Shown: one piece after another, positions 25,486 through 34,435 of the stretch
Position numbering within the stretch: position 1 is the first letter of the stretch
Layout of the letters: every line of letters begins with the position of its first letter
Source: Flavobacteriaceae bacterium
Lineage (GTDB): Bacteria; Bacteroidota; Bacteroidia; Flavobacteriales; Flavobacteriaceae
DNA: 53,559 nt
Reading direction: 5' to 3'
Assembly: GCA_947451525.1 (NCBI GenBank)
Contig: CANFZM010000019.1
Coordinates: forward strand, 1 to 53,559
The notes under the pieces: model-generated
The model's database searches: none
Told to the model about the DNA's origin: nothing
Seen by the model: the letters and a program-made list of their open reading frames with translations, nothing else
Made by a program: the position numbers and the translations under genes

Positions 25486-26877
25486 TTACAAAATAGGAAG
25501 TTCCGGATTTTCTAAAATCAATTTTTTAGTTAAATAATGGAATCGGATAAATAAGAAAACTGCTGCTGCGGTTAATCCTGCAAGTAATCCTATCCAAACT
25601 CCTACGGCTTTTAGTTCGGTATATTCGCCAAGATAATAGGATATTGGAAAACCTATAACCCAATAGGCCACAAACGTAATGTACATAGGGATTTTAACAT
25701 CTTGCAATCCGCGTAAAGCGCCTAAAACTACAACTTGAATACCATCCGAAATTTGAAAAACGGCTGCTACCAAAAGTAATTTTGCAGCAATAGTAACCAC
25801 TTCTTGGTTGTCTAAAAGTTGTGTGGTATCGCTCATGTCTAAAAACAACGGCGGTACTATTTGATGTAAAAGAATAAACAATAAAGCAAAAACAATTTCA
25901 ATAAGAATTGCTAATAAAAAAATGGAACGAGCCACCACCACAAGGTTTTTATAATCTTGCAATCCCTTTTGATTACTCACTCGAATCATTGAAACTACGC
26001 TTAATCCCATGGCAAACATGAAGGTCATCGAAGCCAAACTTAGCGCAATTTGATTGGCTGCCTGACTGGTTTTACCGATATTTCCACAAAGCCAAATTCC
26101 TGCTGTAAATAGCACTACTTCAAATAGCATTTGCATAGCAGAAGGAATTCCTAAACTTACAATTTTGCGAATAGTTTCCTTTTTAATTTCAGAAAAACTA
26201 AAGTTCTGAAAATAAGGCTGTAATCGTTCTTGTCTGGATAAAATTACATGCATAAAAACCACCATTGCAATTCTGGAAATAACTGTTCCTAATCCGGCAC
26301 CAAGAATTCCCATTTTGGGAAAAATCCAAACGCCATAAATCAAACAATAATTCACAATTACGTGGAGAATATTTGCCATAACAATAGCATACATCGAGTA
26401 TTTAGTCATCGATAAGCCATCGGCAAACTGCTTGTATCCTTGGTAAATTATTAGCGGTACTAAAGAAAATCCCACCCAGTCCAAATACGGTTTTGCCAAG
26501 GCAATTACCTCTTTAGGTTGGTGCAGCATTTCCATAATTGGTTTACCCAAAACAATTAAGCCAAAAAGTGCAAATCCCAAAATGACACACAAAAACAATC
26601 CATTATGAAAAACCGAACGTATTTTATCGGTATTTTTTTCGGCATCGGCTTCTCCAACAATTGGCGTAATAGCCGTAGAGAAACCTATTCCAAGAGAAAG
26701 TGCCACAAAAACCATACTGTTTCCAAGAGAAACCGCAGCCAACTCTGTAGAACCTAATTTTCCAACCATGATATTATCTACAATCATGATTAAGGTATGC
26801 CCTAACATACCCAAAATTACGGGGTATGCCAACTGCATATTGTATCGAAACTCTTTAGTATACTGGGATAAATTCAC
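25486..26877 (-). CDS. MATE-family efflux transporter
   Basis: Exports cationic drugs or metabolites in exchange for Na+ or H+. The 463-residue product has about twelve hydrophobic segments in two similar halves. Family sequences include YPVILGMLGHTLIMIVDNIMVGKLG in helix 1 and LGIPSAMQMLFEVVLFTAGIWL in helix 7. Length matches the NorM-like group. Substrate cannot be predicted. It lies 68 bases after the PPK2 gene on the same strand. Confidence 0.92.
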   Translation of the reverse strand: MNLSQYTKEFRYNMQLAYPVILGMLGHTLIMIVDNIMVGKLGSTELAAVSLGNSMVFVALSLGIGFSTAITPIVGEADAEKNTDKIRSVFHNGLFLCVILGFALFGLIVLGKPIMEMLHQPKEVIALAKPYLDWVGFSLVPLIIYQGYKQFADGLSMTKYSMYAIVMANILHVIVNYCLIYGVWIFPKMGILGAGLGTVISRIAMVVFMHVILSRQERLQPYFQNFSFSEIKKETIRKIVSLGIPSAMQMLFEVVLFTAGIWLCGNIGKTSQAANQIALSLASMTFMFAMGLSVVSMIRVSNQKGLQDYKNLVVVARSIFLLAILIEIVFALLFILLHQIVPPLFLDMSDTTQLLDNQEVVTIAAKLLLVAAVFQISDGIQVVVLGALRGLQDVKIPMYITFVAYWVIGFPISYYLGEYTELKAVGVWIGLLAGLTAAAVFLFIRFHYLTKKLILENPELPIL

Positions 26878-26945
26878 GTTGCGTTTTTTGAATTGGCAAA
26901 AATAGCCTTTTCAAATTCAAAAATCAATGCCAATGTTAAAAATCA

Positions 26946-27818
26946 TTAACGCAACTGTTTTTTATAAAAATCAATATTTGCCTTTACTTCTGGATCCAAT
27001 TCGGGTTCTTTAATGTCGGTTAGTTTTTGCATTTCTTCCCAAATTATTTTGGCAACAATATAACGTGCCATTTCTTTATCATCGGCAGGAATAATATACC
27101 ACGGAGCATTATCTTTTGCAGTTTTTTCAATTGCTTCCTTATAATATTTCATGTATTCCTCCCAATGCTCCCGCTCTTTTAAATCTCCTACAGAAAACTT
27201 CCAATTATCTTCTGCATTTTCTAATCGATTCAATAAACGTTTGCGCTGCTCCTCTTTACTCATGTGAAAATAAAATTTCAAAATCGTAGTACCATTTTGC
27301 GAAATATGCTTCTCAAAATTGTTAATTTGCTCCAATCTATCGTCCCAAAATTCTGGAGTAACATCCTCCACTTTCTCAATTCCAGGTAAGTTTTCCAATA
27401 ATAAATATTCTGGATGCACTCTGGTAACCAACACGTTTTCATAATGCGTTCTATTAAAAACCGAAAATTTTCCCTTTTCGGGCAAAGCCAAATAATGACG
27501 CCATAAATAATCGTGCTCCAATTCCGATGCGTTTGGGGTCTTAAAACTATGAACATCCACCCCACGTGGGTTGAATTCCTTAAAAACCTCCCGAATCAAA
27601 CTATCCTTCCCACTCGTGTCCATTCCCTGCAAACAAATCAAAAAAGCATGCCTATTATGAGCGTACATTGCATCTTGTTTTTTACTCAATTTTTGTTGCA
27701 CTTTCAATAATTTTTCTTCCTTTTTCTCACTATCGGCAGCAATATCCAATCGAGTTGGAATTTGCTCTAAATCTATTTTGCCAAAAACTTTAAAATCATC
27801 CGGATCAATTGATTTCAT
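26946..27818 (-). CDS. Polyphosphate kinase 2 family protein
   Basis: Transfers phosphate between polyphosphate and nucleotides. The 290-residue single-domain product has Walker A GMDTSGKDS (65-73), a lid/base segment RGVDVHSFKTPNASELEHDY, Walker B-like FNRTHYENVLVTRVHPEYLL, and a C-terminal region with WYIIPADDKEMARYIV. The lone PPK2 domain with this spacing fits enzymes that phosphorylate AMP or ADP, but the preferred direction and nucleotide cannot be read from the sequence. No signal peptide. Confidence 0.9.
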   Translation of the reverse strand: MKSIDPDDFKVFGKIDLEQIPTRLDIAADSEKKEEKLLKVQQKLSKKQDAMYAHNRHAFLICLQGMDTSGKDSLIREVFKEFNPRGVDVHSFKTPNASELEHDYLWRHYLALPEKGKFSVFNRTHYENVLVTRVHPEYLLLENLPGIEKVEDVTPEFWDDRLEQINNFEKHISQNGTTILKFYFHMSKEEQRKRLLNRLENAEDNWKFSVGDLKEREHWEEYMKYYKEAIEKTAKDNAPWYIIPADDKEMARYIVAKIIWEEMQKLTDIKEPELDPEVKANIDFYKKQLR

Positions 27819-27857
27819 ATCTTATATCATTTAATTAATGTAAAAATACTATTTTTG

Positions 27858-27939
27858 AGGAGCAATTCCCGCTTTACACTGCAATCTTTTCTTTTTTTAA
27901 AGAAAAAAAAGAAAAGGATTTCCGTTGCAATCGGGGCTA
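27858..27939 (-). repeat. Family A repeat, copy 3 (inverted)
   Basis: On the minus strand it reads TAGCCCCGATTGCAACGG then AAATCC, a long A/T-only stem (TTTTCTTTTTTT against AAAAAAAGAAAA), then GATTGCA and AAAGCGGGAATTG. It is the only copy in this orientation. It lies between the PPK2 gene and the propeller-like gene and supplies a false N-terminal extension to the latter. Confidence 0.8.
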
Positions 27940-27956
27940 AACTTATCGGCAAACTT

Positions 27957-28790
27957 ATGGAAAAACTCCAACTTTCTTTTTTATTTAAAATCATTGGGCT
28001 TGGTTCAGCCTCCGGATTAATCTACCACAACAATACCATATTGGCCATTGGCGACAACAGTACTTATTTGTATGAATACCATATTGATTCAGCCAAACTA
28101 GACCGCCATCCATTGACAGACAATGCTAAAGAAAACATCCCAAAAAATCAAAAACTAGATTTTGAAGCCATTACCCAATACCAAGACAGCATCTATATTT
28201 TTGGTTCGGGTTCTACCGAAAACAGAACTAAAATGTTGCACTTGGATGCCAAATCCAAAAAGGTTCTTGCCACCAACGATGTTTCCGATTTGTACCTTGC
28301 CTTACAATCTTTTGGAGAAATAAGGCCCGAAGATTTTAATTTGGAAGGAGCCATCTACAATGGCGAAAATTGGTTTCTTTTCAATCGTGGCAACGGAAAG
28401 TCCAATAAAAACTTTGTTTTCACCATAACTGGCAAAAATCTCACCACCGATTTTCGAATTTTATCCAATCCCTACAAACTCCCAAAAATCAAGGGAGTGC
28501 GAACTAGTTTCACCGATGCTATTTTAGTAGAAGACAAAATCTATTTCTTAGCCACTGCCGAAAACACCGAATCTACTTATGACGATGGGGAGATTCTTGG
28601 AAGTATTATAGGCCGCATCGATATTAAAACTATGCAATTAGATTTCACAAAAAAAATTGAAGGCAATTATAAATTAGAAGGCATAACCCTTTTCCGAAAA
28701 ACCAATGATTCTATTGCGTTTTTGGTATGCGAAGACAAAGACAATGCTATTTTGGAATCGAGTATTTATAAATTAGTGATTAGTGATTAG
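27957..28790 (+). CDS. Propeller-like hypothetical protein (possibly DUF6929)
   Basis: A 277-residue protein with repeated strand motifs (GSASGLIYHNNTILAIGD, DFEAITQYQDSIYIFGSGS, FNLEGAIYNGENWFLFNRG, IEGNYKLEGITLFRKTNDSI). They suggest a five- or six-bladed beta-propeller, and GLIYHN and DFEA-type motifs recall DUF6929 from memory. No signal peptide or catalytic motif is clear. The open frame extends to 27855, but those first 34 codons come from a family A repeat, so ATG 27957 is chosen. At the 3' end the stop and the last six or so codons fall inside heptamer array H2, so the natural C-terminus may have been altered. Confidence 0.65.
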   Translation: MEKLQLSFLFKIIGLGSASGLIYHNNTILAIGDNSTYLYEYHIDSAKLDRHPLTDNAKENIPKNQKLDFEAITQYQDSIYIFGSGSTENRTKMLHLDAKSKKVLATNDVSDLYLALQSFGEIRPEDFNLEGAIYNGENWFLFNRGNGKSNKNFVFTITGKNLTTDFRILSNPYKLPKIKGVRTSFTDAILVEDKIYFLATAENTESTYDDGEILGSIIGRIDIKTMQLDFTKKIEGNYKLEGITLFRKTNDSIAFLVCEDKDNAILESSIYKLVISD

Positions 28791-28862
28791 TGAATAGTAA
28801 TTAGTGATTAGTGATTAGTGAATAGTAATTAGTGATTAGTAATTAGTGATTAGTAATTAGTC
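28772..28862. repeat. Heptamer tandem array H2 (ATTAGTG)
   Basis: Thirteen 7-base units, mostly ATTAGTG with variants AATAGTA, ATTAGTA and ATTAGTC. The first two and a half units overlap the 3' end of the propeller-like gene, which takes its TAG stop from the array. Confidence 0.92.
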
Positions 28863-28866
28863 TAGA

Positions 28867-28908
28867 ACACTGAACACTGAACACTGACCACTGACCACTG
28901 AATACTGA
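28867..28908. repeat. Heptamer tandem array H3 (ACACTGA)
   Basis: Six 7-base units of ACACTGA and its variants CCACTGA and ATACTGA, four bases after array H2. A related unit recurs at 35556-35592. Confidence 0.9.
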
Positions 28909-28977
28909 AAACTTTTCAACCCCTTCCCAACCTTTTAATAAAAAAAGTACTCTTTATCTTAAAAGAACCTAATTGTA

Positions 28978-29511
28978 ATGAACGAAACACTATTAATAGC
29001 GTGTAGAAAAATGCAACGCGATGCACAAAGGCAAGTGTATGAATATATGTCGCCTAAGTTGTACCGCACCTGCAAACGCTACCTAAAAAAAGAAGAAGAA
29101 ATAGAAGAAGTGTTGGCCGACGCCTTCTATACTATTTTCACTAAAATGGAGCAACTGAAAGAACTTGGTGCCTTTGAGGCTTGGGCTCGAAAAATTACAG
29201 TAAACCAATGCCTTCACCAACTAAAACGCAAGGTAAATTTTAATATCTATCTAGAAGACACGAGTATTTCTTTGCAACCCGAGAGTCTGCCCGAAACCAA
29301 TTTGGAAGAAGAAGATTTACTCAACCTGCTCAATTTTATTCCGCAAGGATGCAAAACTATTTTTAACCTCTTTGTGATTGAAGGTTACGGTCATAAAGAA
29401 ATAGCAAGCATGCTTAGTATCTCGGAAGGAACCTCTAAATCGCAATTGAATGTTGCTAAAACCAAATTGAAAGAATTAGTCAACAATCATTATTATCAAA
29501 ACGTAAAATAG
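28978..29511 (+). CDS. RNA polymerase ECF sigma factor
   Basis: A 177-residue sigma-70-family protein of the ECF class. Sigma-2 lies at about residues 10-75 (AQRQVYEYMSPKLYRTCKRY, then EEVLADAFYTIFTKM) and sigma-4 at about 115-170, with a helix-turn-helix GYGHKEIASMLSISEGTSKS. ECF factors direct polymerase to promoters for envelope or nutrient responses and are held by a membrane anti-sigma. The next gene starts 2 bases after its stop and encodes such a membrane protein, followed by a plug-domain protein, so the three likely form one signalling operon. Confidence 0.92.
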   Translation: MNETLLIACRKMQRDAQRQVYEYMSPKLYRTCKRYLKKEEEIEEVLADAFYTIFTKMEQLKELGAFEAWARKITVNQCLHQLKRKVNFNIYLEDTSISLQPESLPETNLEEEDLLNLLNFIPQGCKTIFNLFVIEGYGHKEIASMLSISEGTSKSQLNVAKTKLKELVNNHYYQNVK

Positions 29512-29513
29512 TC

Positions 29514-30425
29514 ATGAACAATCAAGATAAATTATTCGATCAGATAAAATCTGCTGCCGAAAATGCCGAAACCAAGGACTTTGCCTCAATGGAAAAAGTT
29601 TGGTCAAGAATTGATGCTAAACTCGACACCAAAGTAGAGCAAAAGAACACCAATAATTGGAAAAAACTACTAGTTGCAGCATCTATTTTGCTTGTAACTT
29701 TTATAGGCTATCAATTTTTGAAAGTCGATAAAACAACTGTAGTTTTAGAAAATACTATGGTAAAATCGGATACAAATAAAACTAGCACACCACTAATTAA
29801 ACCCGATTCTACTGCTGTAGCATCTGCAAATCCTATAATAAAAAAAGACGCCGACAAAATTTTAGAAAAACAAATTTCTAAACCAAATTCAGTTGCGGTA
29901 TTAGAAGAACCTGCTTCCAATTTAGCAGACAAAGAGACTGGTAGTGCAGAAAAAGATAAAAATTTGGCTACTCCCCAAAAAGAAGTAATGAAATTAAAAA
30001 TGAGCAGTAAATCCAATACTTGGAAAGTTGAAAACAATAACGCAGCTAGAAGTGTTGTCTACGCTGAAACAACAATGGATCAAGTTGCAAAAAGTGAAGA
30101 ACCAACACCTCTAAAAAAGCAAAAACCATTAGTACTAATTGATGACAAATTACTAAAAGGAGGTTATTCTAGTTTGAATGATGACGAAATTGAATCGCTG
30201 GTTGAATTGCCTGAACCTGTGTATTATATAAATGGCGTTGAATATTCGGAAGAGGAACTTTTTGGAGACCATCCTACAAGTCCGTATGCACCATTAAGCA
30301 AGCAAAACATTGTAACGATATCTGTTTTACAACCCGAAAAAGCAATTCCTATTTATGGCAAAAAAGGAGAAAAAGGAATTGTAATTATTACTACCAAAGA
30401 CGGAAAACCAAAAGCAAAGAAGTAA
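29514..30425 (+). CDS. Anti-sigma-like membrane protein with C-terminal plug-like domain
   Basis: A 303-residue single-pass protein. Residues 1-48 are cytoplasmic, acidic and helical (ENAETKDFASMEKVWSRIDAKL), as in anti-sigma factors. A transmembrane helix spans about 50-69. A Lys/Ser/Thr-rich linker runs to about 200. The C-terminal 95 residues look like a TonB-receptor plug: PLVLIDDKLLKGG, DDEIESLVELPEP, PVYYINGVEYS, then IPIYGKKGEKGIVIITTK. The last motif matches the next gene's IYGSKGVNGVILITT. The anti-sigma role is inferred from position 2 bases after the ECF gene and from topology; no FecR domain is recognisable. Confidence 0.7.
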   Translation: MNNQDKLFDQIKSAAENAETKDFASMEKVWSRIDAKLDTKVEQKNTNNWKKLLVAASILLVTFIGYQFLKVDKTTVVLENTMVKSDTNKTSTPLIKPDSTAVASANPIIKKDADKILEKQISKPNSVAVLEEPASNLADKETGSAEKDKNLATPQKEVMKLKMSSKSNTWKVENNNAARSVVYAETTMDQVAKSEEPTPLKKQKPLVLIDDKLLKGGYSSLNDDEIESLVELPEPVYYINGVEYSEEELFGDHPTSPYAPLSKQNIVTISVLQPEKAIPIYGKKGEKGIVIITTKDGKPKAKK

Positions 30426-30460
30426 AATTAAATTCAAAATAATTTATTAAATCAATTACA

Positions 30461-31177
30461 ATGAAAAACACAAAACTGTTTTTTACCTACCTATTCCTGC
30501 TTGTATTTTTAGTAAGTTTTGGTCAAGAAAGAAAGATTACAGGAATCGTTTTAGATAAAAACGACCCTATTCCTGGAGCAACAGTAGTTATTAAAGGAAC
30601 AAGAAGAGGAACCCAAACCGATTTTGATGGAAAGTTTTCTATAACAGCAAAAAATGGAGATACCTTAGTTTTCAAATTTATAGAATATTTTGATTATGAA
30701 TTAGAAATTGGTGAGAAAATTTCGAATTATACAATAATTCTTAAACCAAACAACATCCAATTGGAAGAAACCTATGGAGATCCAATTCAGCTGAAAAGAA
30801 GAATGGATATTGCTATTAATCCCATCTCTAAAGAAGACATTGAAAGGGAAAGTCCAAAACCTGAAAAAACTCCATTAATTGTTCATTGCGAACGAACTAT
30901 AAATAATAATGAAAAGCCATTATGGGTTGTAGATGGATTTATTTCTACAGAAAAAAACATTATAGATTTAAATCCAAACAATATAAAATCTATAGAAGTT
31001 TTAAAAGATAACGGTGCAACGGCAATTTATGGAAGTAAAGGAGTGAATGGTGTAATCCTTATTACTACTCAAAATCTCACGAAAAAAGAACTTCGAAAAC
31101 TCCAAAGAAAATCAGAACGAGATTATGAAATGGAAGAAAAAGAAAAGGTAATAACTCCATTACAAAATAGAATATAA
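30461..31177 (+). CDS. Exported carboxypeptidase-regulatory plus plug protein without barrel
   Basis: A 238-residue protein. A signal peptide is cut near SFGQ at about residue 21. Residues about 25-100 form a carboxypeptidase-D-regulatory-like domain (KITGIVLDKNDPIPGATVVI, then GTQTDFDGKFSI), the usual N-terminus of SusC/RagA receptors. Residues about 150-205 form a SusC-type plug (KPLWVVDGF, NNIKSIEVLKDNGATAIYG, NGVILITT). A charged helical tail follows and the protein stops. A SusC protein would continue for about 800 residues as a barrel, absent here. It is third in the sigma operon, 35 bases after the anti-sigma-like gene. Confidence 0.8.
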   Translation: MKNTKLFFTYLFLLVFLVSFGQERKITGIVLDKNDPIPGATVVIKGTRRGTQTDFDGKFSITAKNGDTLVFKFIEYFDYELEIGEKISNYTIILKPNNIQLEETYGDPIQLKRRMDIAINPISKEDIERESPKPEKTPLIVHCERTINNNEKPLWVVDGFISTEKNIIDLNPNNIKSIEVLKDNGATAIYGSKGVNGVILITTQNLTKKELRKLQRKSERDYEMEEKEKVITPLQNRI

Positions 31178-31207
31178 TAAGTAGATTAAGTAAATTGGTT
31201 AATTGAA

Positions 31208-31240
31208 AAACCCGACAAGTTCTAGGAATTTGTCGGGTTT
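31208..31240. terminator. Bidirectional terminator between the sigma operon and the ABC-F gene
   Basis: Perfect 11-base arms AAACCCGACAA and TTGTCGGGTTT around an 11-base loop. Confidence 0.75.
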
Positions 31241-31285
31241 AGTTTAGTTATTTCAGTCTTAATACTTATTACTAAAATCTTAATA

Positions 31286-32920
31286 CTACTTTTCTATTTC
31301 CTTCAACGAATCCATTTTTTTGTGCGCTAAGAAACCTTTTATGTCTTCAAAATGTTCTTTAACACGTTTGTGTCCGAATTCGAATACTTTAGTTGCTAAT
31401 CCGTCAAGGAAATCTCTATCGTGCGAAACCAAAATTAAGGTTCCGTCAAAGTCACGTAAAGCATCCTTAATGATGTCTTTAGTCTTCATATCCAAGTGGT
31501 TGGAAGGCTCATCTAGAATCAATAAATTTACTGGTTCCAACAATAATTTTATCATAGCCAACCGCGTTTTTTCACCACCCGAAAGCACTTTTACTTTCTT
31601 AGTAACATCGTCACCATGGAACATAAAAGCACCAAGAATATCTTTAATTTTTGTACGAACATCCCCTACCGCAACATCATCAATGGTAGAAAATATAGTT
31701 CCGTTTTCATCTAATAAAGAAGCTTGATTTTGGGCAAAATAACCAATTTGTGCATTATGACCAATTTCAACCGAACCACTGTTGATTTCAATTTCTTTCA
31801 TAATTGCTTTTATCATGGTAGATTTTCCTTCTCCATTTTTCCCTACAAAAGCTACTTTATCACCACGTTCGATAACAATATTGGCATCTTTAAAAATAAG
31901 ATGATTACCATACGACTTCTCTAAATCCTTAACAATTACTGGATAATTTCCAGATCGAACTGCTGTTGGAAATTTTAATTTTAATGCCGAAGTATCTACT
32001 TCGTCCACTTCAACAATAACCAATTTTTCTAGCATTTTAACCCTCGATTGCACCGCATCGGTTTTTGAGAAAGTACCTTTAAATCGATCAATAAACGTTT
32101 GATTATCAGCAATCATTCTTTGTTGCTCGTCGTAGGCTTTTTGTTGGTGAATTCTTCGGTCTTTACGCAATTCTAAATAGTGTGAATATTTGGCTTTGTA
32201 GTCGTAAATTCTTCCCATAGTAACTTCAATCGTTCTATTGGTAATGTTGTCTACAAACGCTCTATCGTGCGAAATTACTACTACGGCTTTAGCCGAATTG
32301 ATTAAAAAATCTTCCAGCCATTGGATACTTTCAATATCCATGTGGTTGGTTGGCTCATCGAGCAAAATCAAATCGGGTTTTTGCAAAAGAATTTTGGCCA
32401 ATTCAATACGCATTCTCCAACCACCAGAAAACTCAGAGGTTTGACGTGTGAAATCCTCTCTTTCAAATCCAAGTCCAATTAATATTTTCTCAACTTCTGC
32501 TTCGTAATTAATTTCATCAATGGCATAAAACTTCTCGCTTAAATCGGAAACGCGCTCAATAAGTTTCATGTACGCATCACTTTCATAATCGGTACGGATG
32601 GTTAGCTGCTCGTTGATTTCGTCAATTTCGGCTTTCATTTTGAAGATTTCTCCAAATGCTTTCGATGCTTCTTCCATAACGGTTGCGCCATCGGTAGTCA
32701 ATAAATGCTGTGGTAAATAGGCAACAACGGCATCTTTAGGAGTAGAAACGTTTCCTGTAGAAGGTTTAGATTCGCCCGCAATTATTTTTAATAACGTGGA
32801 TTTCCCAGCACCATTTTTACCCATTAAGGCAATTTTATCATTTTCATTGATAGCAAAAGTAACGTCGCTAAATAAAGTGGTTCCGCCGAAATGAACGGAG
32901 ATATCGTTAACTGTAATCAT
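31286..32920 (-). CDS. ABC-F family ATPase
   Basis: Soluble protein with two ABC domains and no membrane part. The 544-residue product has Walker A GKNGAGKST in the first half and GKNGEGKST in the second, signatures FSGGWRMRIELAK and LSGGEKTRLAM, and the ABC-F linker between them with a basic helical segment (YDEQQRMIADNQTFIDRFKG). ABC-F proteins bind the ribosomal E site and relieve stalls or drug inhibition. This looks like a housekeeping YbiT/EttA-type member; an antibiotic-resistance role is not indicated. Confidence 0.92.
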   Translation of the reverse strand: MITVNDISVHFGGTTLFSDVTFAINENDKIALMGKNGAGKSTLLKIIAGESKPSTGNVSTPKDAVVAYLPQHLLTTDGATVMEEASKAFGEIFKMKAEIDEINEQLTIRTDYESDAYMKLIERVSDLSEKFYAIDEINYEAEVEKILIGLGFEREDFTRQTSEFSGGWRMRIELAKILLQKPDLILLDEPTNHMDIESIQWLEDFLINSAKAVVVISHDRAFVDNITNRTIEVTMGRIYDYKAKYSHYLELRKDRRIHQQKAYDEQQRMIADNQTFIDRFKGTFSKTDAVQSRVKMLEKLVIVEVDEVDTSALKLKFPTAVRSGNYPVIVKDLEKSYGNHLIFKDANIVIERGDKVAFVGKNGEGKSTMIKAIMKEIEINSGSVEIGHNAQIGYFAQNQASLLDENGTIFSTIDDVAVGDVRTKIKDILGAFMFHGDDVTKKVKVLSGGEKTRLAMIKLLLEPVNLLILDEPSNHLDMKTKDIIKDALRDFDGTLILVSHDRDFLDGLATKVFEFGHKRVKEHFEDIKGFLAHKKMDSLKEIEK

Positions 32921-32921
32921 T

Positions 32922-32953
32922 TTAGATTGTTAGATTTTTAGATAATTAGATTA
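32922..32953. repeat. Octamer tandem array (TTAGATNN)
   Basis: Four 8-base units TTAGATTG, TTAGATTT, TTAGATAA, TTAGATTA lie immediately upstream of the ABC-F start on the minus strand. Confidence 0.75.
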
Positions 32954-33155
32954 TCCGATTTTTTTTAAAGGTGCAAAGATAACTTAATAAAGGAATTAGA
33001 CAATTTGGAATGTTGAAAAAATATAGGGTTTTACAATTGATTTTATAAAATGCTTGCTAATTCTTTAAAGTTTACATAAAAAGAGAACTTTAGTCGTTTA
33101 AAAATTAAAATCAACAAGATTATTCCATTAATTTCGCACCTCAAATTGTAGAGAT

Positions 33156-34379
33156 ATGCCCCTAATTGACTACCGTTTTTTAGATAAAATTGTACCGAAA
33201 ACTAAGATTAAAAAATCCTACCGAAAACTAAAAAGTTCTTATTTAACCAGAGTACGATTTGCAACAGCATTATTTTATTTCGGGATGGGATTTTGTTTTG
33301 CTACTTGGGCAAGTCGGATTCCAGATTTAAAATTGAGTTTAAAATTAAGTGAAGCTAATTTAGGAACAATATTATTTGCTTTGCCAATTGGACAATTGCT
33401 TGCAATGCCTTTATCTGGTAAGGTTGTAGCCAAATATGGAAGTCGGAAAATTGCAATTATAGGATTATTTGTTTACGTCTTATTTCTTTCTTTTCTGGGA
33501 TTAGCAACCCAAAGTTGGCACTTAGGATTGGGTTTATTTCTCTTCGGATTTTTTGGAAATTTCTGTAATATAGCCGTCAATTCGCAAGGGGTTTTTACCC
33601 AACAATTGTTTGACAAACCCATCATGGGATCGTTTCATGGTTCTTGGAGCTTGGCTGGATTTTCGGGTGCCCTATTGGCTTTGCTTATGTTATTTTTAAA
33701 ACTAACTCCTTTTCAGCACTTTTTAGTAGTAGTGGTTTTAATCAGTTTACTAATACTATTCAACTATAAATTCCTAGTAAAATTCAAGCCTCAAAAAATA
33801 GAAGTAAAAGAAAAAACTTCCTTTTTTAAAATTCAAGACACCTCCTTAATTTGGTTCGGAATCCTAAGTTTTTGTTGTATGGGTAGCGAAGGAATTATGT
33901 TTGATTGGAGTGGTGTTTATTTTAAAGAAATCGTGAAAGCGCCCGGAGCCTTGGTGATTTTGGGCTATACTTCTTTTATGATAACTATGGCAATAGGGCG
34001 ATTTTTGAGTGATATTTTGGTTCGAAAATTTGGCTCAAGAAACGTATTAATCACTAGTGGAATTATGATTTCAACAGGACTATATAGCGCCGTTTTATTC
34101 CCTTATTTGATAAGTTGCACCATTGCTTTTATGCTAGTTGGTTTTGGAGTTTCTAATGTGATTCCGATAGTTTTTAATGCTGCAGGAAATAGCAAAAAAG
34201 TACCCACAAGTATTGCGTTAACAATAGTTTCTAGTATTAGTTTTATGGGATTTTTAATTGGTCCACCCATAATAGGATACATTGCTCAAATGACTAGTTT
34301 GAGATATTCTTTTGCTTTTATTGGAATTTTCGGAATCTTAATTTCCTCCTTAACCTATAAATTGAAATTGTTTAGATAG
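33156..34379 (+). CDS. MFS transporter
   Basis: A 407-residue inner-membrane protein with about twelve transmembrane helices and an inter-half loop near residues 205-220. The segment FGMGFCFATWASRIPDLKLSLKLSEANLGTILF is typical of YbjJ-like major-facilitator members, followed by the loop motif GKVVAKYGSRKI between helices 2 and 3. The substrate is unknown; relatives are labelled sugar or drug transporters without firm evidence. About 35 residues precede the first helix, so an internal start is possible, but no better ATG with a promoter is visible. Confidence 0.87.
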   Translation: MPLIDYRFLDKIVPKTKIKKSYRKLKSSYLTRVRFATALFYFGMGFCFATWASRIPDLKLSLKLSEANLGTILFALPIGQLLAMPLSGKVVAKYGSRKIAIIGLFVYVLFLSFLGLATQSWHLGLGLFLFGFFGNFCNIAVNSQGVFTQQLFDKPIMGSFHGSWSLAGFSGALLALLMLFLKLTPFQHFLVVVVLISLLILFNYKFLVKFKPQKIEVKEKTSFFKIQDTSLIWFGILSFCCMGSEGIMFDWSGVYFKEIVKAPGALVILGYTSFMITMAIGRFLSDILVRKFGSRNVLITSGIMISTGLYSAVLFPYLISCTIAFMLVGFGVSNVIPIVFNAAGNSKKVPTSIALTIVSSISFMGFLIGPPIIGYIAQMTSLRYSFAFIGIFGILISSLTYKLKLFR

Positions 34380-34415
34380 ATTTTCTGAAGAATTATTTAC
34401 TACGAAATTTAATTC

Positions 34416-34423
34416 TATATTTG
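34416..34423 (+). promoter_or_regulatory. -7 box deciding the fic start
   Basis: TATATTTG fits TAnnTTTG. It overlaps a TTG codon at 34421 that would otherwise extend the frame, so the ATG at 34436 is chosen. Confidence 0.55.
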
Positions 34424-34435
34424 TATTACTTTATT

